Shown here piece after piece: positions 57,276 to 64,000 of a stretch of 64,000 nt of DNA (its first letter is position 1; every line of letters begins with the position of its first letter). This stretch comes from Pseudoxanthomonas sp. X-1 (GTDB lineage Bacteria > Pseudomonadota > Gammaproteobacteria > Xanthomonadales > Xanthomonadaceae), in contig NZ_CP083376.1 in assembly GCF_020042665.1 (NCBI RefSeq), positions 4,426,501 to 4,490,500 of the forward strand. The letters run 5' to 3'. The notes under the pieces are model-generated. The model saw only the letters and a list, made by a program, of their open reading frames with translations. It ran no database searches and was not told the DNA's origin. The translations under genes were made by a program, and so were the position numbers.

Positions 57276-58307
57276 TCAGCGCGCGTTGGGCATGATGGTG
57301 GGGATGGCGTCCATCGGCACGGTCGGATTGTCGTCGTCGTCGCGCAGGTAGGCCGGCAGGTCGTCGTTGGCGTGCCCCTTGCGGCGGCTGCGCTCGCCTT
57401 CGTCGCTGATCTGGTAGTTGCGCCGCTGCAGCCAGCCGTCGCGGAACAGCGCGTATTCGTCCACCGCGCCTTCGCGGATGGAATCCAGCGACATCAGCTG
57501 GGTGCGCACGTCGACCAGCTGCAGGCCCTGCAGGAAGATGCGGGCCTTGTCGTTCTCCACGCGCTGCACCGGCGAGAGCGGCGCATCGCCGACCAGGCCG
57601 AAGGTGTCGCGCACCGTGCGCGGGCCGAACAGCGGCAGCTCGAGGTAACGCGACTGGCGCCAGCCCCACACGCCCAGGGTCTGGCCGAAGTCCTCGCTGG
57701 TGTTGGGCACCTGGTCGCGGGTGGCCACGTCCATCACGCCGCCGACGCCGGCGGTGGTGTTGATCAGGAACCGCCCCAGCGCATCCCAGGCCTCGCCCGG
57801 CTTGCCCTGCAGCAGGCTGTTGACCACCGTCAGCGGCTGGCCGAGGTTGTCGAAGAAGTTGTGCACGCCGTTGCGCACCGGGCGCGGCACCACCTTGACG
57901 TAGGCGGTGGCCAGCGGCTTGGCCACGTTGCGGTCGACCACGTTGTTGAAGGCGTGGACCTTGCGGTTCCACTTCTCCCACGGGTCGTAGCTGGGCGGCG
58001 CGCCTTCGGCGGGCGGCGGCAGCGTGGGATCGGCGACCGGGTCGTAGGACGAGGTGCCGTAGATGGCGCCGTAGTCACCCTCGGCGCTGGTCGGCGGCGC
58101 ACTGGTCGCGGCGGCGGGCGGTGCCGCGGCCGGCTCGGCGGCCTGTGTGGCGGGTGCCGGCGGTGGCGGTTCGACCGCCGGTGCGGTGGCGGGCGGCGGC
58201 GGCACCGTGGTGCCGGCCGAAGGCGCCGTCGGCTTGGCGGCATTGGACGCGCAGCCGACCAGCAGCAGGCCGGTCAGCAGCGGAGACAGCAGGTGCAAGG
58301 TCTTCAT
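57276..58307 (-). CDS. mlaA: MlaA outer-membrane lipoprotein
   Basis: A 343-residue MlaA/VacJ lipoprotein. The lipobox is LLVGC with lipidated C19. A long Pro/Ala/Thr-rich spacer (about 25-100) precedes the MlaA domain (DPWEKWNRKVHAFNNVVDRN, PLTVVNSLLQGKPGEAWDALGRFLINTTAG, YLELPLFGPRTVRDTFGLV). MlaA removes misplaced phospholipids from the outer leaflet of the outer membrane. The spacer is much longer than in E. coli MlaA. An AGGAA ribosome site lies just before the start. It is the last gene of the mla operon. Confidence 0.95.
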   Translation of the reverse strand: MKTLHLLSPLLTGLLLVGCASNAAKPTAPSAGTTVPPPPATAPAVEPPPPAPATQAAEPAAAPPAAATSAPPTSAEGDYGAIYGTSSYDPVADPTLPPPAEGAPPSYDPWEKWNRKVHAFNNVVDRNVAKPLATAYVKVVPRPVRNGVHNFFDNLGQPLTVVNSLLQGKPGEAWDALGRFLINTTAGVGGVMDVATRDQVPNTSEDFGQTLGVWGWRQSRYLELPLFGPRTVRDTFGLVGDAPLSPVQRVENDKARIFLQGLQLVDVRTQLMSLDSIREGAVDEYALFRDGWLQRRNYQISDEGERSRRKGHANDDLPAYLRDDDDNPTVPMDAIPTIMPNAR

Positions 58308-58357
58308 TTCCTGAGATCCCTCTGGGGGCGGGCCGACGCGGTGTCGGCGCCGGTCAA

Positions 58358-58657
58358 TCAAGCGGGCTGGTAATCCAGCGCCGGTGTCAGGCGATACGCG
58401 GCGCACAGCTCGGCCAGGCCGGGCGCGGCGCCTTCCACGGTGACCGCGCCGCTGCCTGCGGCACGCAGGCGCGCGGCCAGCGCCACCAGCAGCGCCAGGC
58501 CGGCACTGTCCAGCGCCGACACGGCCGACACGTCCAGCCGCTGCGCGCCGTCCAGCGCGCGCTGCGCGGCCGGCCACAGCGCCTGCGCGGCGGCACGGTC
58601 CAGCGCCCCGGTGAAGATCAGGGCCGGACCGTCGCGTCGGACTGCCGCGTCACTCAT
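58358..58657 (-). CDS. mlaB: MlaB STAS-domain protein
   Basis: A 99-residue STAS-domain protein (FTGALDRAAAQALW, LDVSAVSALDSAGLALLVALA, TVEGAAPGLAELCAAY). The DSAG serine matches the usual STAS regulatory serine. In the Mla complex it binds the MlaF ATPase in the cytosol. It sits 8 bases after mlaC and 50 bases before mlaA. Confidence 0.92.
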   Translation of the reverse strand: MSDAAVRRDGPALIFTGALDRAAAQALWPAAQRALDGAQRLDVSAVSALDSAGLALLVALAARLRAAGSGAVTVEGAAPGLAELCAAYRLTPALDYQPA

Positions 58658-58665
58658 GTCCGCGG

Positions 58666-59328
58666 TCAACGCTGGCCGGTATCGCCGGAGGCCTGCAGGC
58701 GGCCAGCGCGCAGGTCGGCGGTGACCTGGGCGATGGACTTCTGCCGCAGCGGGCCGTCGAACTGGTTCTTGAAGGTCTGCACGTAGGAAATGCCCTCGAT
58801 CATCACGTCGAAGACCTTCCACTGGCCGCCGACGTTGCGCAGCAGGTAGTCCACCGGCACCGGGTCGCCGCTCTCGCGCAGCATCTCGCTGGACACGCGC
58901 ACGCCCTTGCCGTTGGGCAGCGGGGTCTCGGACTTGATCCGTACGCGCAGGCGCGAGTTGAAATCCAGCAGCGACTGGCCGTAGCGCGCGGTCAGGTTGT
59001 CGGCCAGCGCATCGGCGAAGGCGCTGACATCGGCATCCGAGGCGCCGCGGCCGTGCACGCCCAGCACCAGGCGCGCGGCGTAGTTGCCGTCGAAGGCGGT
59101 GTTGAACTCGTTCTTGATGAACGCCTTCAGCGCCGCCGGGTTGGACTTGAACTCGGCCCGGCGCTGTTCCAGCGTGGTCAGCACGCGGGTGGACTGGCTC
59201 AGCACCACTGCGCTGGCCGAGCCCTGCGCGGGCGCGGCGGCCGCGGCGGAGGCCTGGGCCAGGGCGACGGTCGGGGCGGCGGCGGCCAGGACGGCGGCCA
59301 GGGCGAGGGTGATGGTGGAACGCTTCAT
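58666..59328 (-). CDS. mlaC: MlaC periplasmic phospholipid-binding protein
   Basis: A 220-residue exported protein with signal peptide (ALAAVLAAAAPTVALAQA) and an MlaC domain (FIKNEFNTAFDGNYAARLVLG, YGQSLLDFNSRLRVRI, WKVFDVMIEGISYVQTFKNQFD). It ferries phospholipids between MlaA and the MlaFEDB complex. Its start overlaps the end of mlaD by 4 bases. Confidence 0.95.
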   Translation of the reverse strand: MKRSTITLALAAVLAAAAPTVALAQASAAAAAPAQGSASAVVLSQSTRVLTTLEQRRAEFKSNPAALKAFIKNEFNTAFDGNYAARLVLGVHGRGASDADVSAFADALADNLTARYGQSLLDFNSRLRVRIKSETPLPNGKGVRVSSEMLRESGDPVPVDYLLRNVGGQWKVFDVMIEGISYVQTFKNQFDGPLRQKSIAQVTADLRAGRLQASGDTGQR

Positions 59329-59867
59329 GGGGTGTCTCCCTTGGGGGCGGTGGCGGCCGGCGCAGGCGCCGGGCTGGCCGCGGAATCGTCGCCAGCGGGC
59401 TTGCCACCGCCGCTGAACATGTATTTGCCGACCAGCTGCAGCAGGTCCACCGCCGGCTGGGTGTAGGTGATCTCGTCACCGGCCTTGAGCACGTCCGGGT
59501 CGCCGCCCGGCGACAGGCCGATGTAGTTCTCGCCCAGCAGGCCGCTGGTGAAGATGCCGGCCGAGGTGTCGGCCGGCAGGGCCTTGTACTGGCCGTCGAT
59601 GCGCAGGGTCACCACCGAGTCGAACGTCTTGGGATCCAGCGCGATGTTGGCGACCTGGCCGACCACCACCCCGCCGATCTTCACCGGCGCCTGCACCCGC
59701 AGCTGGCCCAGGTTGGTGAAGCGGGCCTTGAGGTCGTAGCCGCCTCCGCCGAAGCCGAAGGAGCGGTTGGTCGAGGCCAGCGCCAGCACCAGCAGCGAGG
59801 CCAGTGCCAGCAGCAGGAAGGCGCCGACGGCAAATTCGAGTCGTGGTCCGCGTGCGGCCATGGTCAT
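59325..59867 (-). CDS. mlaD: MlaD MCE-domain protein
   Basis: A 180-residue protein with an N-terminal membrane anchor (FAVGAFLLLALASLLVLALA) and one MCE domain (YDLKARFTNLGQLRVQAPVK, IGGVVVGQVANIALDP, IFTSGLLGENYIGLSPGG), then a Pro/Ala-rich tail. MlaD forms the hexameric phospholipid ring of the inner-membrane complex. ATG at 59867 or 59861 may be used. It is separated from mlaE by 129 bases with no gene. Confidence 0.95.
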   Translation of the reverse strand: MTMAARGPRLEFAVGAFLLLALASLLVLALASTNRSFGFGGGGYDLKARFTNLGQLRVQAPVKIGGVVVGQVANIALDPKTFDSVVTLRIDGQYKALPADTSAGIFTSGLLGENYIGLSPGGDPDVLKAGDEITYTQPAVDLLQLVGKYMFSGGGKPAGDDSAASPAPAPAATAPKGDTP

Positions 59868-59996
59868 TTCACCTGTGTGCTGAACGAGGCAACGACGTGG
59901 ATCGCAGCCTGATTTTCGTTGAATCCCCGCATGCGGATGTGCGGGCGCGTGCGAGGACTCGCGTGGAGGCGTGCGGGCGCTGGCGCAGAAGGCGCG

Positions 59997-60746
59997 TCAT
60001 TGGAACAGCATCGCCGAGAGGATGAAGTTGAGCATCAGCACCAGCAGCGAGCCGTTGACCACCGCGCGGGTGGTGGCCACCGAGGTGCCCTCGATGGTCG
60101 GCTCGGCGTTGAAGCCCACGTAGGCGGCCACCAGCGCGGCCACGCCGCCGAAGATCGCCGACTTGAGCAGGGCCACGCCGAAGTCGTCCCAGACATCCAC
60201 GCTGCCCTGCAGCGCCGACCAGAACGTGCCGTTGTCCAGGCCCAGCACCTTGACCGCCTCGAACCAGCTGGCGCTAATCGCCAGCGAGCAGAAGAACCCG
60301 GTCAGCAGCGGCACGGTCAGCACCGCCGCCCAGAAGCGCGGCGCCACCGCCTTGGCCACCGGATCGATGGCCATCAGCTCCAGCGCCTTGATCTGGTCGG
60401 TGGCGCGCATCAGGCCCAGCTCGGCGGCGATCGAGCTGCCGGCGCGGCCGATGAACAGCAGCGCGGTCAGCACCGGGCCCAGCTCGCGGTACAGCGACAG
60501 GCCCAGCAGCGTGGACAGCGCATCGGAGGCGCCGAAGGTGGTGAGCGTGCGATAGCCCTGCAGGGTCAGCACCAGGCCCACGAACGCGCCGCCGACGGCG
60601 ATGATCGGCAGCGAACGCGCGCCGATCTTGTAGATCTCGCGCGTCAGCTCGGCCCAGAAGTCGCGCGTGGGCACCGAGGCGCGCAGCACCGAGAGCGAGA
60701 ACAGCCCGGCGGCACCCAGCGAGCGGATGGAAGTGGCGAAGGCCAT
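59997..60746 (-). CDS. mlaE: MlaE permease
   Basis: A 249-residue inner-membrane permease of the MlaE family with the signature GLVLTLQGYRTLTTFGASDAL, LGPVLTALLFIGRAGSSIAAELG, and MRATDQIKALELMAIDPV. It forms the membrane core of the phospholipid ABC transporter. It starts 10 bases after mlaF with AGGA upstream. Confidence 0.96.
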   Translation of the reverse strand: MAFATSIRSLGAAGLFSLSVLRASVPTRDFWAELTREIYKIGARSLPIIAVGGAFVGLVLTLQGYRTLTTFGASDALSTLLGLSLYRELGPVLTALLFIGRAGSSIAAELGLMRATDQIKALELMAIDPVAKAVAPRFWAAVLTVPLLTGFFCSLAISASWFEAVKVLGLDNGTFWSALQGSVDVWDDFGVALLKSAIFGGVAALVAAYVGFNAEPTIEGTSVATTRAVVNGSLLVLMLNFILSAMLFQ

Positions 60747-60756
60747 CAGGCAGGTC

Positions 60757-61545
60757 CTATGCGGCCCGCGCCGAGGCGGCGCTGTCGAAGGGGATGGGGC
60801 CGTCGGGCGCGCCGCGCAGGAACTGGCGCACCAGCGGATCCTCGCTGGCCTCCAGCTGCGCCGGCGTGCCGGAGAACACCAGCCTGCCGTTGGCGATCAC
60901 CACGGCCTGGTCGCAGACAGGCAGGGTCTCGTGCACGTGGTGGCTGACGATGACGCTGGTCAGGCCCAGCGAATGATTGAGCCGGCCAATCAGCGACATG
61001 ATCACGCCCGAGGCGATCGGGTCCAGCCCGGTCAGCGGCTCGTCGTAGATCATCAGTGGCGGGTCCAGCGCCAGCGCGCGGGCCAGGGCCACGCGCCGGG
61101 CCATGCCGCCGGACAACTCGCGCGGATACAGCCCGCCGGTGGCGCGCAGGCCGACCGCGTTGAGCTTCAGGTCGACCAGCTGGTCGACGAGCGCGCCCGG
61201 CAGCGCGGTATGCGTGCGCAGCGGCAGGGCGACGTTCTCGGCCACGGTCAGGTCGGTCAGCAGGCCGTTGCCCTGCAGCAGCACGCCGAGGTTCTTGCGC
61301 AGCTCCAGCAGCGCGCGCGCGCTGCGCGGGATCGGCTGGCCGAACAGCGCCACCGTGCCGGCCGCCGGCACCAGCTCGCCGGTCAGCGCCGCCAGCAGCG
61401 TGGACTTGCCGCTGCCCGAGGGGCCGAGCACGGCGGTGATGCTGCCCTTGGGCACCACCAGGTCCAGACCGGAGAGGATCGTGCGCCCACCGCGATCCAG
61501 GCGGACCGCATCGAACTTCGCAGCAGGAGCGTGGGAATGCGGCAT
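60757..61545 (-). CDS. mlaF: MlaF ATPase
   Basis: A 262-residue ABC ATPase. Walker A is GPSGSGKST, the Q loop is in GVLLQGNGLLTDLTV, the signature is LSGGMARRVALARAL, Walker B is PPLMIYDEPLTGLDP, and the switch histidine lies in VIVSHHVHE. It powers MlaEDB. ATG at 61545 gives the usual length; ATG 61599 and GTG 61608 lie upstream in frame and none has a good ribosome site. It is the first gene of the operon. Confidence 0.93.
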   Translation of the reverse strand: MPHSHAPAAKFDAVRLDRGGRTILSGLDLVVPKGSITAVLGPSGSGKSTLLAALTGELVPAAGTVALFGQPIPRSARALLELRKNLGVLLQGNGLLTDLTVAENVALPLRTHTALPGALVDQLVDLKLNAVGLRATGGLYPRELSGGMARRVALARALALDPPLMIYDEPLTGLDPIASGVIMSLIGRLNHSLGLTSVIVSHHVHETLPVCDQAVVIANGRLVFSGTPAQLEASEDPLVRQFLRGAPDGPIPFDSAASARAA

Positions 61546-61608
61546 GCGATCGTCTGGCGGAGCGGGAGGAGGGCGGAATGCGAAAAATCGGTTAAGCATG
61601 GCCTGCAC

Positions 61609-62023
61609 GGACTGAATGCCACCATGACTGCACCGGCCAGTTCAAAAATTGTAGCTCGACCGCGCTATGCCTTGCACGTGGCGCCCGTCTCCGCTGTCGC
61701 AACGCTGCGTGACAAGAGCGACATGCGGCCAACCTCGCAGGTCCGCTCGAGGTCGCGTCCATCAGTGGCGCCATGAGCCCCTGGTGACGAGCGAAAAGTC
61801 TTCGGTCGCTGCCTGAAAACGGCAGCCGATCTCCAGCCGCCCAGGCGGGATCCGGCGCGTCCGCCGCGCCAGGTGTGCGTTTCAAGAGAGCGCGCGTTGC
61901 GGCTTGTCGATCGCCCGGGATCGGGACCGCGGCCCGGCCCGCGGTCGCGACCATCGTGGCGCTTGTGCGCATCGCCCGGGCACGCGACGATGCCGCCAGG
62001 ACCTGTCGAGCACGGAATCAACA
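61609..62023. promoter_or_regulatory. gene-free control region between mla operon and DUF6916 gene
   Basis: No gene is supported in these 415 bases. On the minus strand TACAAT (61648-61653) is a good -10 element for mlaF, about 100 bases upstream of its start, with only a weak -35. Near 61924-61950 a GC-rich inverted repeat (GACCGCGGCCC / GGCCCGCGGTC) could be a hairpin. Confidence 0.4.
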
Positions 62024-62311
62024 ATGGAACTGTTGAGCTTGGAGCACTTCGCCGGAAGCGTGAACGAGACGTTCGCGGCGCAATTGAACGACGGCGAAGT
62101 GGCGTTCGTGCTGGTCGAAGCGCGGCCACTGCCGGCGCCCGCCGCGGCCCGGCGCGCCCCGTTCTCGCTGCTGTTCCGCAATGGCTCGTCGTTCCTGTTT
62201 CCGCAGCAGACCTACCAGATGCGCCATCCGCGCCTGGGCGAGATCGGGATCTTCCTGGTGCCGGTGGCGCGCGAGCGCGACGGATTCCTGTATCAGGCGG
62301 TCTTCAACTGA
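62024..62311 (+). CDS. DUF6916-like protein
   Basis: A 95-residue protein with ELLSLEHFAGSVNETFAAQL, AFVLVEARPLP, RAPFSLLFRNGSSFLFPQQT and EIGIFLVPVARERDGFLYQAVFN. This matches my memory of the DUF6916 family found beside phage-tail-collar ('microcystin-dependent') proteins, as here. Function is unknown. It converges on the acetyltransferase gene and overlaps it by 8 bases. Confidence 0.75.
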   Translation: MELLSLEHFAGSVNETFAAQLNDGEVAFVLVEARPLPAPAAARRAPFSLLFRNGSSFLFPQQTYQMRHPRLGEIGIFLVPVARERDGFLYQAVFN

Positions 62312-62879
62312 CGGTGGCCGGCGAGCCTGCGCCATCGGCGCTCCAGCGCATCGCCAGGTGGGTCTGGCCGGCCTCGGCGGGGATGAAACCCAGTCGCGCG
62401 TAAAGCCGCTGCGCTGCCGCATTGGCATGCATCACGTGCAGCGTCAGCGCCTGCCCGGCGGCGCTTGCCAGTGCCTGCGCATGGACGACCAACGCGGTGC
62501 CGATGCCTTGCCCCCGCCAGGCCGGCAACAGGCTGATGTCGACCAGCACGTGCGGGGCACGGCTGCGGTCCAGGTAGAGCCGACCCAGTGCTCCATGCGC
62601 GGTTTCTGCGATCAGGAAGTCGGCGTCACCGAAATGGCGCAGATAGTGCGCGTGCTGCAGGGCGAACTGCTGGTCGAGGAAGGCACGCTTGGCCATCTCA
62701 GGCCACGGCACGCCGGCGAGTTCGGTGCTGCGCGTACTGGCGTAGAGCGTGCGCAGCCAGTCCAGGTCGGCGGCCCGCGCCGCGCGCAGGCCGATGCCGC
62801 GCGCCTCCAGCGACGCCGGCGCGGCGAAGGTCGCCACACGCTGCGGGAACTCCTGCGACGGTCCGGGCGCGGCGGACAT
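62304..62879 (-). CDS. GNAT-family N-acetyltransferase
   Basis: A 191-residue GNAT acetyltransferase (IGLRAARAADLDWLRTLYAST, HVLVDISLLPAWRGQGIGTALVVHAQ with the acetyl-CoA loop RGQGIG, and LHVMHANAAAQRLYARLGF). The substrate is unknown. It starts 7 bases after the end of the collar-protein gene at 62887 on the same strand, so it is part of that gene set. Confidence 0.9.
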   Translation of the reverse strand: MSAAPGPSQEFPQRVATFAAPASLEARGIGLRAARAADLDWLRTLYASTRSTELAGVPWPEMAKRAFLDQQFALQHAHYLRHFGDADFLIAETAHGALGRLYLDRSRAPHVLVDISLLPAWRGQGIGTALVVHAQALASAAGQALTLHVMHANAAAQRLYARLGFIPAEAGQTHLAMRWSADGAGSPATVS

Positions 62880-62886
62880 CCGCGCC

Positions 62887-63423
62887 TCAGTTGAAGACCG
62901 GGTAGTCGCCCTGCAGCGCGATGCAGAAGTTGACCGCCAGATACGGCTGCCGGTTCTCGTGCGCCTGGCCGGTGCCCGTGGGCACCAGCATGGTCGGGGA
63001 GAACTGCCTGTCTGGCGCGACCGCCAGGAACGGGCGCTCGGTGTTCACGTTGAGCGACGACAGGGCCACACCGCTGGCCGGTGTACCGGTCTTCTTGGTG
63101 GCGTCCGCCTGCGAGAAGGCATTGATGCCATGCTGGTGCATTGGAATCTGCGTGCTCTGCAGGCTCACCGAGGGCGAGCCGAAGTTGCTGCCCAGCGTGT
63201 GCGGAGTCAGGCCCGGACCCGCGCCTTGCTGACAGGCCGAGCGTGCGGCGAAGTTCGGCAGTTGGAACGTGCTGCTGCCGTTGCCGCCATAGGCCACGCC
63301 GAGCAGGGAGTACAGCACGGTGTTCTGCGTGATCGGTAGCGTGGCGCCGTTGCAGAGCGCCCAGCCATACGGGTTGTAGTCGAAGCCGAACAGCTGGATT
63401 TCGCCGACGTAGGGTTCGGTCAT
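62887..63423 (-). CDS. phage-tail-collar-like (MdpB-type) protein
   Basis: A 178-residue protein of the tail-collar/microcystin-dependent group: PYVGEIQLFGFDYNPYGWALCNGATLPI, YSLLGVAYGGNGSSTFQLPNFAARS, IPMHQHGIN and a C-terminal AVNFCIALQGDYP. In phages this fold caps short tail fibres; chromosomal copies come as two or three linked genes of unknown function. It has no signal peptide. It is 60 bases below a paralogue. Confidence 0.9.
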   Translation of the reverse strand: MTEPYVGEIQLFGFDYNPYGWALCNGATLPITQNTVLYSLLGVAYGGNGSSTFQLPNFAARSACQQGAGPGLTPHTLGSNFGSPSVSLQSTQIPMHQHGINAFSQADATKKTGTPASGVALSSLNVNTERPFLAVAPDRQFSPTMLVPTGTGQAHENRQPYLAVNFCIALQGDYPVFN

Positions 63424-63483
63424 GAGTGGACTCCTCCAATGGAGCAGATGGCGAGCGCAGGGATGTTGGTGCGGCGCACGGGC

Positions 63484-64000
63484 TCAGGCCTGCTGCGGGA
63501 AGATGCCGGTGGTGGCGATGCAGTACTGCACCGTCAGCGTCGGCATGAGGTTGTCGTGCGGCTGGCTGCCACCGGCGAACGAAGTGCTCTGCGTGGACAT
63601 CGCCACCATCGTGGCGCCGGTGACGTCGCTGGCATAGAACACACTGCCGTTGACCGCGCCCGGCAGCAGTCCGGAAGGTGCGGTGGCGGTCGCGGCGGCG
63701 GTCGTGGCCATGGCGGTGTGCGCGTGTGCTGGCATCTGCAGGTCGGTCAGTGTCACCGTCTCGGTGCCGGCCTTCTGAGCCAGGACGTAGTTGCTCAGGC
63801 CCGGCCCCTGGCCCTGGTGGATCGGCAGGCGGCCGCGCAGGTCCGGCACGCCGAAGGTGCTGGTGCCATCGCCGCCGTAAGCGGTGCCGAGCAGGACATA
63901 CAACGGTTCGTAATCGGCGATTTGCAACAGCGAGCCATCGCATGCCTGCCAGCCCTGAGGCGTGCGACCGAAGCCGAACATGCGGATTTCGCCGATGAAT
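63484..64000 (-). CDS. phage-tail-collar-like protein (5' end beyond window)
   Basis: Paralogue of the preceding gene: FIGEIRMFGFGRTPQGWQACDGSLLQI, YVLLGTAYGGDGTSTFGVPDLRGR, MPAHAHTAMATT, QYCIATTGIFPQQA. The frame is open to the window edge, and FIGEIR before the internal Met is part of the family pattern, so the true start lies beyond 64000. It heads a tail-collar, tail-collar, GNAT order on the minus strand. Confidence 0.88.
   Translation of the reverse strand, partial: FIGEIRMFGFGRTPQGWQACDGSLLQIADYEPLYVLLGTAYGGDGTSTFGVPDLRGRLPIHQGQGPGLSNYVLAQKAGTETVTLTDLQMPAHAHTAMATTAAATATAPSGLLPGAVNGSVFYASDVTGATMVAMSTQSTSFAGGSQPHDNLMPTLTVQYCIATTGIFPQQA

Noticed and set aside
62887..64000. Prophage remnant
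   Set aside because: Tail-collar proteins occur alone in many chromosomes; no other phage genes, integrase or attachment sites are visible.

Overview
The window is GC-rich DNA (by eye close to 70% G+C). Its gene content points to a gammaproteobacterium of the Xanthomonadaceae (Pseudoxanthomonas, Lysobacter, Luteimonas, Stenotrophomonas or Xanthomonas relatives; I cannot resolve the genus). The signs are several large TonB-dependent receptors beside degradative enzymes, a monomeric NADP isocitrate dehydrogenase, an mlaFEDCBA operon that includes mlaA, a phhA/Lrp pair, and an effector with a C-terminal domain of the XVIPCD type used by Xanthomonadales bacteria-killing type IV secretion systems. 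No tRNA, rRNA, CRISPR array or complete insertion sequence was seen.

Layout. (1) 1-12.6 kb, alcohol oxidation block: a PqqU/YncD-like PQQ receptor (cut by the window edge), adhP-like zinc alcohol dehydrogenase, azurin, a periplasmic binding protein fused to cytochrome c, a PQQ alcohol dehydrogenase with the lanthanide-type Asp-Tyr-Asp motif, a second TonB receptor, an aldehyde dehydrogenase with a very good sigma-54 promoter, and a divergent AcoR-type sigma-54 activator with a palindromic candidate activator site between them. Alcohol would be oxidised in the periplasm, electrons passed to cytochrome c and azurin, and the aldehyde oxidised in the cytosol. (2) 12.8-23 kb, housekeeping and small enzymes: NmrA-like protein, HAD phosphatase, secreted esterase, phenylalanine hydroxylase with divergent Lrp regulator, a VOC-GST-TfoX-Vat acetyltransferase series, and isocitrate dehydrogenase. 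(3) 23.1-33.8 kb, accessory stretch: RlmI, then a DUF4240 gene flanked by a 71-bp direct repeat of the 3' end of a VOC gene, an X-Tfe metallopeptidase effector with its lipoprotein immunity gene, a dipeptidase, a MAPEG protein, a secreted protease, two genes that look frameshifted, and several AT-richer small genes including DUF2199.

(4) 33.9-43.7 kb, a peptide/amide scavenging unit: Lrp regulator, TonB receptor, amino-acid permease, amidase, PaiB-like FMN protein, esterase and S9 peptidase, the last five nearly all joined by 1-4 base overlaps. (5) 43.7-48.2 kb, GH30 glycosidase and a divergent carbohydrate-type TonB receptor sharing two palindromic operators. (6) 48.4-55.5 kb: a metal-type two-component system, a LysR/oxidoreductase pair and rmuC. 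(7) 55.9-61.6 kb: two unknown small genes, glutathione peroxidase, and the Mla phospholipid transport operon on the minus strand. (8) 62-64 kb: DUF6916 protein, GNAT acetyltransferase and two phage-tail-collar-like proteins, the last running off the window.

Starts were chosen by Shine-Dalgarno spacing and family N-termini. All family assignments come from motif recognition and remembered homologues, not from searches.
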